Shown piece by piece: positions 34,266 to 45,313 of a DNA stretch of 64,000 bases. The position numbers and the translations under genes were made by a program. A model generated the notes under the pieces. It had not been told where the DNA came from. It saw only the letters and a program-made list of their open reading frames with translations, and ran no database searches. This DNA is from Gordionus sp. m RMFG-2023 (taxonomy: Eukaryota; Nematomorpha; Gordioida; Chordodea; Parachordodidae): NCBI RefSeq assembly GCF_954871325.1, contig NC_088775.1:33643561-33707560 (forward strand). The letters are read 5' to 3'. Each line of letters begins with the position of its first letter. Position 1 is the first letter of the stretch.

Positions 34266-34764
34266 CCAGCGTCTACATGATAGGATTTTCACTGGATGCA
34301 AGCCCCCTCCAAAAACCTTTACTATTATTCTTTTTACCTTTTTAATTTATTGATACTCTTTTCAGAGAATTTATAAAGGATAACTTAAATTAATCTATCT
34401 CTACTACCAACTATCGATACTTTGTGAATATAAAGAATTTATATTTTAGATAATAAATACAATGAATTAATAATTATGGCATTATGAGCTTGCTGAAATA
34501 TCTAAACCTTTTAGGATAGCAGAAAGTTTTATTTGGAAAACAATGTGTATGATTGTTTGCTATATAGATTTGGTCGATGAATTGTATTATAATAATTCTA
34601 TGATAAAAGTATTAATTTTTACTGCAATAAATTTTGTCCTATTTCATCTCAAAATTTAATAGATAACCCCCCCCAAAAATTTATCTTACCCACATTAAAG
34701 CAGCCTACCCCCCTCAAAAAATAGGATGCAAACTGTTCCCACCCCTCCCGCTCATGTAGACGCA
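34266..34764. mobile_element. MITE derived from hAT-1
   Basis: About 0.5 kb, bounded by CCAGCGTCTACATGA and TCATGTAGACGCA and flanked by TCAGGGGG at 34258-34265 and 34765-34772. Its right subterminal zone repeats ACCCCCCCCAAAAAT and CCTACCCCCCTC, the complement of the GGGGGTAGG words of hAT-1. There is no coding capacity. It should have been moved by the transposase of hAT-1 or a close relative. Confidence 0.82.
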
Positions 34765-34772
34765 TCAGGGGG

Positions 34773-34831
34773 CTGTTCAAATTTTTCAGGGGGCTTGAGC
34801 CCCTGCGCGCCCTCTCCTAGCGACGCCCCTG
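34773..34831. repeat. Right end of a second, disrupted hAT-like repeat
   Basis: The G/C-rich end GGGGGCTTGAGCCCC and the terminal word TAGCGACGCCCCTG match the complement of the CAGGGGCGTCGCTA termini known from animal hAT elements. The MITE at 34266-34764 seems to have inserted into this older repeat, whose left part would lie before 34258. Its left end was not found. Confidence 0.5.
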
Positions 34832-35219
34832 TTATATGGTATCATTATTTACATATACTCGTCCTATTGTTAACAGTATACATATTCAAATTTTACATAT
34901 ACTCTAAATATTCAACTTTATATAAATAGTCCGTAAATATTCAAATTTTACATATACTCTAAATATTCAACTTTATATAAATAATACTATTTTCCGTAAA
35001 TATTCAAATTTATATACACAAGATTTTAAATAAATGCAAATCAAATTTTACATATCACAACAACAATAATAATAATAATTTTAAATATAGCGATAATAGT
35101 AAATTAAACAATAATGATATATATAAGAACAATATCTGCAATGTGGAAGAACTCACACCTAATTACAATGTTTTGAATCAGGGTAACCTGTTACATTTGT
35201 CAACAACATCTCCCAAATT
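34832..35219. other. Short AT-rich spacer with local direct repeats
   Basis: No gene. A word TTACATATACTCTAAATATT is repeated at about 34893 and 34948 as a local tandem duplication of about 55 bp. Confidence 0.5.
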
Positions 35220-35738
35220 AATAAAAACAGTGATAAGATATCCTTCAGGGTAAACGGAGTATTGATTGAATTTGATTGTAATAAGGGTGCAGAGGTGTTG
35301 GTAATTGGAAGACAATATTGAGATGAAATTGGCAGAACAAAACTTGGACCAACAAAACCATTGTCAGTTTAAAACAATCAATAGCTGACATTATTGGTGA
35401 AACTATTGTAAGGGTACAACTTGAAATCATAGGCCGATCTTTACCAATTGTGGTTACCCGGTCAAATGACATATCACTATTTGACTACCATGGATGCTGA
35501 TATTTAATATGTCTACCCCACCTCAAGTTACAATAGTAAAGATATTATGACAATTGATAAACAAATCTGCCATGACTACAGAATTTGTTAGTATTTTTGA
35601 TAATAAGCCAGGACCAGTTAATGATTTTGAAGTTAGCATACATCTTAGAGATGCAGCAAGGCCAGAATCATACTCAGCATATAGAGTACCTCTTTCATTA
35701 CGAAAACCAATTGAAATGGAACTTGATAAATTGATGTA
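35220..35738 (+). pseudogene. Ty3/gypsy fossil: protease to start of RT
   Basis: Plus-strand pieces read as a retropepsin region (RVNGVLIEF, then VVTRSNDISLF near 35455-35485), followed by the protease-RT linker FVSIFDNKPGPVNDFEVSI and YRVPLSLRKPIEMELDKLM. The order and wording fit animal gypsy pol of the K02A2.6-like type. No LTR was found. It is an old fragment with several breaks, cut off where the next repeat begins. Confidence 0.7.
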
Positions 35739-35777
35739 ATCGGGGTCAACGCAACAAAAACGCATATTAGGCCACTC

Positions 35778-36095
35778 TAGTGTTGTTAAATGGTTGGTTT
35801 TTTTCGACCAAGACCCCGAGTCGAAGTCGTAAAATTAGCCCAACCCTGAGTCAGGGTCGAAAAATCGACCATGACCCAGCCCGACCCATTGGGTCAGTTG
35901 AGCCGACCCGGGTTGGCTTACTGGGTCGGCCTGGGTCGACTTGCTGGATCGGCCTGCTGGGTCGACTTGTTGGATCTGCCTGCTGGGTCGACTTGTTGGG
36001 TTGGCTTGGATAGGCCTGCTGGGTGGGTTGGCTTGCTGGGTCTGCCTGCTGGGTTGACTTGCTTGGTTGGCTTGCTGGGTCAATTTGTTGAATAT
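35778..36095 (+). repeat. MITE-like repeat, TAGTGTTGTTAA start and GGGTCG units
   Basis: It starts TAGTGTTGTTAAATGG, the same first 12 bases as foldback 1. It continues with CGACC/GGGTCG words in both orientations, then a run of about ten degenerate GCTGGGTCGACTTGCTGG-like units. It is the closest relative of 22733-22912. The right end grades into A/T-rich DNA near 36095. Its open frames are repeat by-products. Confidence 0.7.
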
Positions 36096-36119
36096 ATAGA
36101 AAATTAAATTAGTTTATTT

Positions 36120-38060
36120 TAATCCGGGTTCCTTGTTTTTGATATCAGAAAGATGTTCAGAAATCTTTGGTTCTAGTAATAAAAAGGCACTGCCATTATA
36201 TATTACTCCACGAGGAAAATATAAATGTGAAAATTTTTAAAAAATTTATCTTAAGCCTAGTTAAAATTTTTGATTACTAGAAATATGTTCTTAAACCTTT
36301 GGGTCTTGTAAAAAATTGGCACTGCTGTTATACTTTATTCCACGATTGCGAATTATTTTTAAGACGTTGTTTTAAACCTAGTTAAATGTTTATGATATTA
36401 ATAGGATGTTTTAAAACCTTTAGGTTTAGTAATAAATTTGCACCGTCATTATATTTTATTTCACTCCACAAGAAAAAAATAAATTGTGAAAATTTTGTAA
36501 AAATTTATCTTAAGACTAGTTAAAAGTTTTTGATATTAGAAAGATGTTCTTAAACCTTTGGGTTTTGTAGTAAATTGGCATTGCTGTTATATTTTACTCC
36601 ACGAGGAAAAAATTTATATTTTTTTTAAGACCTTGTTTTAAACCTAATTAAATGTTTATGATATTAGGAAGATGTTCTAAAACCTTTGGATCTAGTAATA
36701 AATTTTCTTTGCCATAATGTTTTACTCCACAAAGATAAATTCTGAAAATTTTTTAAAAATTTACTTAAGCCTAGTTAATAGTTTTTGATACTAGAAAGAT
36801 GTTCTTAAATCTTTGGATCTTGTAATAAATCGGCACTGCTGTTATATTTTAACCCATGAAGAAAATAAAATTGTGAATTTTTTTTAAGACGTTGTTATAA
36901 ACCTAGTTAAATGTTTATGATATTTGAAAGATTGTTTAAAACCTTTGTGAATTGGCACTTTCACTATATTCTACTCCACGAGGAACTAAGTTATTAATTT
37001 TTTAAAAAATTTTGTTTTAAACTTAGTTTAAAGTGTCTGATACTAAAAAAGGTGTTCAAAAATTTTTGTGTTTAGTAATAAATTAGCACTGTTATTATAT
37101 TTTAGTCCACGAGGAAAAAAAATTACGAAAATTTATTAAAAATTTGCTTTAAATTTTTAGTTAAAAGTTTTTGATAATAGAAAGAGGTTCTAAAACTTTT
37201 GGGTCTAGTAATAAATTGGCATTGCCATTATATTTTACCAAACGATGAAAAATATTTATGAAATCTTAAATTTTGTTTTAAGCCTACTTAAGTATTTTAT
37301 AGTAAATAGATGTTCAAAACTTTTGGGTCTAGTAATAAATTGGCACTCACGAAAATTTTTTAAAATTATGTTTTAAGTTTAGTTAAAAGTTTTTGATAGT
37401 AAAAAATGTTCAAAAACCTTTGACTCTAATAATAAATTGGCACTGCCATTATATTTTACCCCACGAGAAAAAATAAATTATCACGAGAAAAAATAAATTA
37501 TTTAATTTTTTTTTAAATTTATTTTAAGCCTAGTTAAATGTTTTTGTTATTATAAAGATGTTCTAAAACATAGTTCACAAATTAATTTATAGTGCTAATA
37601 TTTTTAACCCCTGTGTAAAATGTAAAAACAAAATTATATATTTATGTTTTGAGCAAGGTACATATAGTAAATCCACACTGCTATTCCATTTAATTCCACG
37701 AGGAAGGTTAAAATATGAATATTTTTAAAAACTTTGTTGTGAGACTAGTTAAAAGTTTTTGATACTAGAAATTTTTTTTGAAACCTTTAATTTCATAGAG
37801 AGATTCCCATTGACATTATTTTTTATAATTCCTTGCGTTAGAATTTAGAAATATTAAAAATTATATATTTATGTTTTGAGCCCAATAGTAAGTTTGGGTG
37901 TAGTAATAAGTTGTCACTCTCATTCTTTAATCCCCAAGATAATTAAAAATTTGAAAAATTTTAAGAACTTTGTTTTGTGCCTAATAAAATGTTTTTGATT
38001 TAGAAAAAAGCTCAAAAGCCCTAGTGTTTAGTATAAATTAATTTAATATTGCTATTATTT
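36120..38060 (+). repeat. Diverged 130-bp satellite
   Basis: About 15 tandem monomers of roughly 130 bp. Each has a GTTTTTGATACTAGAAAGAT word, then CCTTTGGGTCTAGTAATAA, TTGGCACTGCCATTATATTT and CTCCACGAGGAAAA. Alternate monomers share variants (GTTTATGATATT versus GTTTTTGATACT), hinting at a two-monomer higher-order unit in the left half. Divergence rises to the right. It is unrelated to the 119-bp satellite. Confidence 0.85.
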
Positions 38061-39240
38061 TTTATTATTTTTTTTTAACTTGAATTTAGTTAAAATCTTG
38101 GTATTAGAAATAAGTGGTATACCATTTGAAACTTTTTAGGGGATTGGTAGTGGAAAAGAAAAGACTGGGGAAGTTGACCAATCATCCCATTTTAAAATTT
38201 AAGACACTTGGATATATAAATTTATCCTAAAATAGATCTTAAATCGTCCATCTATATACTAAAAATATTTTGAAATATTTAACTCTTACAAATTTTTGAT
38301 TTCAAATTTGGAAAATGTATGTGAGACAAATAATTTTAGTAAAATTTGAACTATCGTAATTTGTGATTTTTACAAAAATTTATGATGAATTTTACAAACA
38401 TATATGATGTCAATAAAAGTTCGACAATAGTTTCCAAAAGAAAGATAAGGAAAAGTTCTTGATATCTTGTTTGGGGAGATTGTTATACCCCCTATTTTTT
38501 TCTATTCTCCAGAATACTCCAAAATGAAATGGGTAAAATTTTTTAGAAATAACGATAAATCCCCAAAAAGTTGTACTGTACCTATTTTTATTTTACTTTA
38601 ATTTGTCCTCTTTTTTTATGTATCCCTATAATGTACCTTTCTGAATTCATTGAGCTTGATTATAAACAACTTATTATCATAAAAATATGATCAATTTTTA
38701 TTTTCATATGTCATTTCTTAAAATGTATGAAGCCTTAAAATCGTACTTTCTTTCATATAACACCAATTATCATTAATTTTTTTGAAATGATTTAAAAAAC
38801 GCATATCTGTTGTTTGCCCATTCCTTGATGCATATGTTTAATTTAAAAAAAATTTAATTAGTTATTGAAATATTAATTAATTCAAAATCATTAAAATATT
38901 TGTTAACCGAAAGAAAAATAAAATATTTTTCCATTAATAAAAGTAAAGGCAATATTTAAAACGAATATAATAAAAATGAATAAAAAATCCAAGTAGATGC
39001 TTTGAGAGATATGATATAGACATTGCATGAAATGAGTTGATCTTATGATCTCTAGAAGAAATGGATGGAGATAAAATATCCAATCCTTGAATAATAAAAA
39101 AAATTTTCTAGTAAAAGTTGTTTAACCTCAGCCTTGTTTATAGATAAAAATAGCCAAAACTAATTAAAAAAAAATTATACATCGGATAAGGATTTCTGCT
39201 AATCACCCTCAGGGTTATATTATAAATATAAATAAAATAA
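38061..39240. other. AT-rich spacer
   Basis: No gene or array. Near 38120-38240 a stretch (CCATTTTAAAATTTAAGAC ... TTTATCCTAAAATAG) loosely resembles about 20160-20210 in the core of foldback 1, so an old dispersed repeat may be present in both. Confidence 0.4.
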
Positions 39241-39244
39241 TTTT

Positions 39245-39378
39245 TAATAAATATAAAGAAAAATTGTGTAATGCCTACGGATAATTATCCGAAATCCTTA
39301 GCCAATGCCTAATTAGCTCAGCTGATTTTTAGGCTAAGCCTAATTAGAATAGTTTTTGGACAATTATGCAACACAAGA
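39245..39378. repeat. Small MITE-like repeat with TAGGC/GCCTA words
   Basis: Roughly 130 bp bounded by TTGTGTAATGCC and, reversed, TTGTGTTGCATAAT. Inside are GGATAATTATCC and TTAGGCTAAGCCTAATTAG, which are self-complementary. The same TAGGCTAAGCC vocabulary fills the minisatellite at 56640-56895. Confidence 0.5.
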
Positions 39379-39629
39379 TCAGATCACAACACCAAAATTT
39401 TTATAAAATTTGAAAATAAAAATTTTAATCATGGATTTTCCTTTAAAAATAATGAAAATAAGGATTACGTTAAATGACACACAATATATTGTCAAAAGAT
39501 GCTCTTCGTTAGAGTTTAAAAATGGGAAAATAATAAGGTCATTAAGTATGTAATTTACGATATTTTAAACTTTTTTCCCAAAATCTGCACACAACTGATT
39601 ATAATAATCTCGATTATTTTTTATTAATA

Positions 39630-39745
39630 TATTTTGCAATTGAATGTGAAAGAACGTTTAGTAAATTTAAAATAGGCTTAGGGCAAATATGAGATACAAT
39701 AATTTGTAGACAGTTTTTATTGATATCCTTAGTAAATTGTTGATG
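39630..39745 (+). pseudogene. hAT dimerisation-domain relic
   Basis: A short plus-strand stretch reads FAIECERTFSKFKIGLGQI, a stop, then FLLISLVN, close to the C-terminal dimerisation motif of hAT transposases (ECERxFSKxKL). No other transposase part is seen around it. It does not match the corresponding region of either hAT element in this window closely, so it is a third, old lineage. Confidence 0.5.
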
Positions 39746-39965
39746 CAAATTCAACGAGAAATAATTTTCTATATTTAAGTTAAAGTTCTAAATTAATGAG
39801 ATTTAATAGTTTTAAAAATTTTATCATTCTTTTAATTTATTTATTTAAATTCTATTTGATTTTACAATCAATTTTATTAAAGGTTTAATATGATTTGTAT
39901 CATTTCGATTTTGTAGTGCTATATGTAATAATTTTAAATATGAAATCAATAATTTTAATCCAATT

Positions 39966-40067
39966 TAATGTTGTTAAACCGCTAAGCCGAGTCGATTTAG
40001 CTTACACTCTAGCCTAGTTTCTAGTCGAAATAAAGACCCGACTCAAGTCGACTCTCGAGGCGATTTT
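39966..40067 (+). repeat. MITE-like fragment, TAATGTTGTTAA start
   Basis: It starts TAATGTTGTTAAACCGC and contains GAGTCGATTTAGC, AGTCGACTCTCGAGGCGA and CGACTCAAGTCGAC. The LTR that follows directly interrupts or abuts it. Confidence 0.5.
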
Positions 40068-40682
40068 AATGTTGAATATGACTAATTTACATGTCATATT
40101 ATATTTATATTTTTTGAAGGTTTTTATATTATATGATATTCAAAATACCTTTTAAAAATTGTCTTTTCTATTTTAATATGTTAAAGAGTTTAAAATTGTC
40201 TTTTCTTATTTAACATACTAAAAACCTTATTTTTATATCATTTTATTTTGTGAATAGTTACAAAAACTGATTACTAAAAATGTATATAAAGTGTAATATA
40301 TTTTTGTAAAAAAGAGATATATAAATTTTTCAATAAAAGTTTGTTTTACTCGTATTATTATTTTATGGAAGGCATTGCAAACAAGTTACGAGTAAAACAA
40401 ACTTTTATTGAAAAATTTATATATCACTTTTTTTACAAAAATATATTACACTTTATATACATTTTCAGTAATCAGTTTTTGTAACTATTCACAAAATAAA
40501 ATGATATAAAAATAAGGTTTTTAGTATGTTAAATAAGAAAAGACAATTTTAAACTCTTTAACATATTAAAATAGAAAAGACAATTTTTAAAAGGTATTTT
40601 GAATATCATATAATATAAAAACCTTCAAAAAATATAAATATAATATGACATATAAATTAGTCATATTCAACATCTCCCCCTT
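40068..40682. repeat. Inverted pair of LTRs (gag-protease family)
   Basis: Two LTR copies of about 290 bp face each other: a plus copy at 40068-40358 starting TGTTGAATATGAC, and a minus copy at about 40393-40682. They are separated by about 35 bp containing GGAAGGCATTGCAAACAA. The arms are almost identical and would form a strong hairpin. The minus copy continues into the internal part of copy A. Further LTRs of this family are at about 42483-42800 (minus) and 58524-58836 (plus). Confidence 0.85.
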
Positions 40683-42395
40683 TTTCTAAGTGACTCTTCC
40701 TCCATTTGTCATCTCCTTCATAGCTCCATTATTCATTTGTCGGTCTGGCTTAAATTAGTTTGTGCCTTGTATCATCGCTCGTCCAACATCGTTTGTTGAT
40801 CCGTTGTTTGCATTTGAACTTTCTATTTAGCTTTTAAAATTTTATATAAATATTTTTTACAAAATTTTATTTATTTATAACAATCATTTTCTATGTCGTA
40901 GGTCATATTCTCGCTTTTGAACTTGACTTTAATTTTTGAATATTGAACTTGACTTTGAATTTTCTTTTTTTGTTGAACTTGAACCTTGTTCACTTCCTCC
41001 TCTAAAATTTTTTCATTTGTTTGTAGTAGAATTTTCATTTGATATTTTGTTCGTATCATGTTTAGCCTGAGTCATATCTTTTTCATTGATTTGTTCTTAG
41101 CCTGTTATCCTTATCATCTAATCATTCGCTTGAACATCATCCTCACATTAGCTTGTTCATCTCGTTATTTTTTATCATTTTGATCAATGTTTTTAAATAT
41201 ATATTATGATCAAAATAATTTTGGAATAATTGAAATAATGGAATAAATAATTTATCAGAATCATTCATAAGAATAAGAATCATAATTTGGAATATAGAAT
41301 AATGGAATATTTGTATTGTTTCATTTTATATTATAATTTTTTATTTTTTATTTATTACTTAATTATTTTTATTTTTAAATTTTACTCTTTTATTTTTCAA
41401 TTTAAACACTTTTTTGTATCATAATTTCTCTTTAACTTGTTCTTTGTAACAAAATTTCTCTTTCTCCTTCCATTTTCAACATACGATCTCCATATAGTAC
41501 TCCTAATCTCTCTTTCAACATCACGATATTTAATCACCTTTGTTTTAATTATCTTTTCCAAAGTTTTTTCCAATTTTTTATTAATTATAAAAATTTTTAT
41601 TTTATTATTTTCTTCAATTTTTATTTCATTATTGTTTTTAATAACTATTATTTCTTCAATTGTTATCAAATGATTTATTTCTTCTAATTTATAAGAATTA
41701 ATTTCTTTTTTAGCATTTACTTTACACAATTCAATTTTATTCAAGTTTTTATTATTATGATATTTATAATTATAATTTTCATGCTTTTTATTGTAATATG
41801 TACCTTCATAATTTTTACTATTTACTTCTCTATTTTCCTCGATTATATTTACAATTTTATTAAGTATGTTCCCAAAAACTTTTATCCATGTCCTTCCCAG
41901 AATTGCAATTTTGTCATTTTGGACTACATACGCATCATTTTGAGTTTTGTCTTCATCTCACTTTTATTTTAACGATTCCTAGCACCTCTTTTCTTCTCCC
42001 ATCATAGCCAGTCAATTTCGTATCCGATTTATTCAAGACTTTGATTCCTATCTTTCTAGCAATATTAATCGGCAATATCGAAAATCGTGACCCGGTGTTG
42101 ATCTGCATGTCTACCGGTATATCGTTAAGGTATATCGTAACTTTGTAAGCATCATTTGCCTTGTCATCATCATCCATTCTATTTACGTCATATCTGTTCT
42201 TGTATGACTGATTATTGTTCTGATTATTATTATATCTAGGTATGTATCTCGATTCGTTCTGATGTCTATAATATCTATAATTATTTTCATTATATTTGTA
42301 ATTATCTTTATTATTATATCTATAGTTATCGTAGTTATAATTATTTTTATTGTTAAATCTTGTAAAATTATTATACGGTCCTGGCCCAGATGATT
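40372..42395 (-). mobile_element. Gag-protease LTR element, copy A (fossil, minus)
   Basis: Minus-strand order is a gag-like Asn/Tyr/Arg-rich region (about 42390-42180), then a protease-like domain (42177-41953, ILPINIARKIGIKVLNKSD), a basic Lys-rich region (about 41744-41400), an A/T-rich 3' zone, a purine-rich GAAAAAGGGGGAGA, and the LTR at about 40682-40372. No reverse transcriptase or integrase was seen. The 5' side is cut and meets a differently oriented piece of the same family at 42395-42480. It is broken, with several breaks. Confidence 0.75.
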
Positions 42396-43125
42396 GTTAT
42401 AAATAAATAAAAATTTTGTAAAAAAAATATATATATATAAAATTTTGAAAGAGAAATGGGATGATCAATACAAACAGCAAATATTATTTTATGGAAGGCA
42501 TTGCAAACAAGGTACGAGTAAAACAAACTTTTATTGAAAAATTTATATATCTGTTTTTTACAAAAATATATTACACTTTATATACATTTTCAGTAATCAC
42601 TTTTTGTAACTATTCACAAAATAAAATGATATAAAAATAAGGTTTTTACTTTTTAGTATGTTAAATAAGAAAAGACAATTTTAAACTCTTTAACATATTA
42701 AAATAGAAAAGACAATTTTTAAAAGGTATTTTGAATATCATATAATATAAAAACCTTCAAAAAATATAAATATAATATGACATGTAATTAGTCATATTCA
42801 ACATCTCCCCCTTTTTCTAAGTGACTATTCCTCCATTTGTCATCTCCTTCATAGCTCCTTTATTCATTTGTCGATCTGGCTCGAATTAGTTTGTGCCTTG
42901 TATCATCGCTCGTCCAACATCGTTTGTTGATCCGTTGTTTGCATTTGACCTTTCATTTATTTTTAATCATTTTTTAGATCGTAAGTCATATTTCCTGTTT
43001 TGAACTTGAATTTTTGTTTGACTTTGACTTTCTTCACCTCTTCCCCCTCTAAAAATCCGTGTAGTATTATCGTTTGTTATTGCGTTTGTTGTTCTTTTCT
43101 TTATTTGATCAAGATGTCTCCTAAT

Positions 43126-43592
43126 TGTTGTATATGCAAATACATTTTGAGAAATTGGAATGTTAATTTTTGGAAGTTATTATTCATAAATTAACTGAAA
43201 ACGAATATAATATATTTTTTTGGGGAATTATTTTTGTAAATGATCTTAAAATTAACATAATATTATTTTATATATTTTCATATATTCAAATTAATTGTAA
43301 AACAATTATGATATATATCGCTTTAAAAAGTAAAACACATAATATGATTAATAAATTTTTTTAATATAATTTGGATTCTTTATCGAATAAAGTGATTTTC
43401 TATAGTCGTAAAGTTTTTTTTATTCTTTGTTATATTATATATTTGTTATCCTAATTTATTTAAATATATTTTATTCTTTCTTTATTTAGATTCCAATATA
43501 ATAATAATTCTAATTGAGAGTTTTAGTTAACATCGATAATAATTTAATCAACTTCTATACACAACTCAACTCAAGCTTGCAGCAACCTGCAA
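43126..43592 (+). repeat. 5' LTR of gypsy element 2
   Basis: 467 bp, ending ...AGCAACCTGCAA. Partner of 48770-49231, with a handful of substitutions and small length differences. Confidence 0.9.
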
Positions 43593-43859
43593 CAATTAGT
43601 GCCGAAACAAAAAAATCGAACCCTGTACCTTAGGTCTTCAGTCTAACCATTACATAATATTTCGGGGAACTAAAGCGTTAAGAAGATTCTATCTAATTTA
43701 TACCAGGATATTGAAGGTAAAAAAAAAATTATATTCATGATATATTAATTTTATTTTTTATTTATAATATTAATAATTGTTTTATATTTAATTAATTTTG
43801 GTAGGATTTTTAAATTATTTTTAATTAGATTTTTATTAAGCACGTTATAATGTATATTA

Positions 43860-44985
43860 ATCAGATGAGTATTTGGAATTTATTTTTAGAAAATATAATT
43901 TTAATAGTTTTTGTGGTTATGATTATTGTTTTTTACATTAGGTTTAATCATAGGGAGAAGTACAGCTTATATTAAGATAGAGATTATAGAATTAGAAAAG
44001 GTTAAGAATATATTGAGAGATGTAGAGAAGAAGATAAATATAGATAATTTCAGACGGACAGATAATTATAGACAAATAATTTGTTTTAGTTGCGGCTAGC
44101 TGGGTCACATGTCGCGACAATGTGATTTAACGAAAGATTTAAAGGGTGCGAGATGTGGCAAGAATGACCATGTAGCTATTAGATGCAGATTAGACAATTT
44201 GATATTAAGATGTAATACGTGTGGTCAAGATGGACACACACAAGAGAGATGTAAGAAATGACTAGTAGAAGGAAATGTTAATTTTAATGATAATTTGAAT
44301 GATAATTTTAAGGATAATTTTATTGATAATTTTAATTATAATTTGAATGATAATTTTAATGATAATTTTACGGATAATTTTAATGATAAATTTTGTAATG
44401 ATAATAATTTTTCTAATGTTGATAATTTTAATTCAGGTAAGAATAAATATTTTAATTTTAAGGATAAAGGTTGTAATAATAATTTTGCTAATGGTGATAA
44501 TTTTAGTTCAAGTAAGAATAAGTATTTTAATATTAATAATCCGGTGATGATAATGAGTGTGTTAATGTTGATAATAATAATTTGAATAATAATAATGGAA
44601 GTATAGGTAAAGAGAGAAATATAAAGATAGAAAGTAGGAATTTTGAAATATATAGAATAAAAGGTTCAACTGGTGTAGATGTACGAAAGATTAAATTAGA
44701 AAATTTTTTAATGAAAAATAAATGTCCGAGAGTCAAGACAAAGGCTGAAGAAGCAGAGATATGTTTTTTATTGGATACAGGAGCGGAGATTAGCCTAATG
44801 AGTGTAAAAGATTTTAATAAATATTTTCCAAAAGAAAGATTCATTGCAAAGAGAATAAAAGTTAGACAATTAGATGGTAGCATGGTTAAAATTCTAGGTT
44901 TTTATGTGATAAAATTGTTAGATATAAATAGTAAAGTTATGGATTACGACACTAAAGATAGAGCCTATTTTAGGTTGAAATGACA
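43860..44985 (+). pseudogene. Gag and protease region of gypsy element 2
   Basis: Zinc-knuckle words lie at about 44085-44260 (GHMSRQC, CNTCGQDGHTQERC), followed by an Asn/Asp/Phe-rich low-complexity part (44280-44540). The retropepsin motif CFLLDTGAEISLMS lies near 44760, followed by VRQLDGSMVKILG, matching the protease of gypsy element 1 in order. The region is broken. The Asn/Asp/Phe part is a simple-sequence expansion. Confidence 0.75.
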
Positions 44986-45313
44986 TTGAAAAGATAGGTC
45001 CTGAGTATAATTGGTGGTCTTTGTTTGAAAATGTCCGTGAGAAAAACAAAATAACGAATGAGATAATAAGAAGTGAGGATAAAGAGAAGACTGATTTACC
45101 TTGTTTAAGAGTTAAACAGGATATAGTTCTCGATAAACTCAAAAATCGAACACCAGAATTTTTAATTAGATATAGAAGTAACTTAGAAGAAAATAAGGAA
45201 ATAAGAGATATAAAGACAATAGAGGTACAGTCGAAGATAAACAACAAGGAATTAATAAAATTGTTGAACTGAATGTTTTTGAGAACAATTTTAACAAAGA
45301 AATAAAGATTATT

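Noticed and set aside
35780-36107. Overlapping frames rich in GSACWVDLLG or QANPTSRP wording on both strands
   Set aside because: By-products of the GGGTCGACTTGCTGG repeat in the MITE.
44280-44585. Asn/Asp/Phe-rich repeat protein gene
   Set aside because: It lies inside the gag-protease region of gypsy element 2 and is a simple-sequence expansion there.
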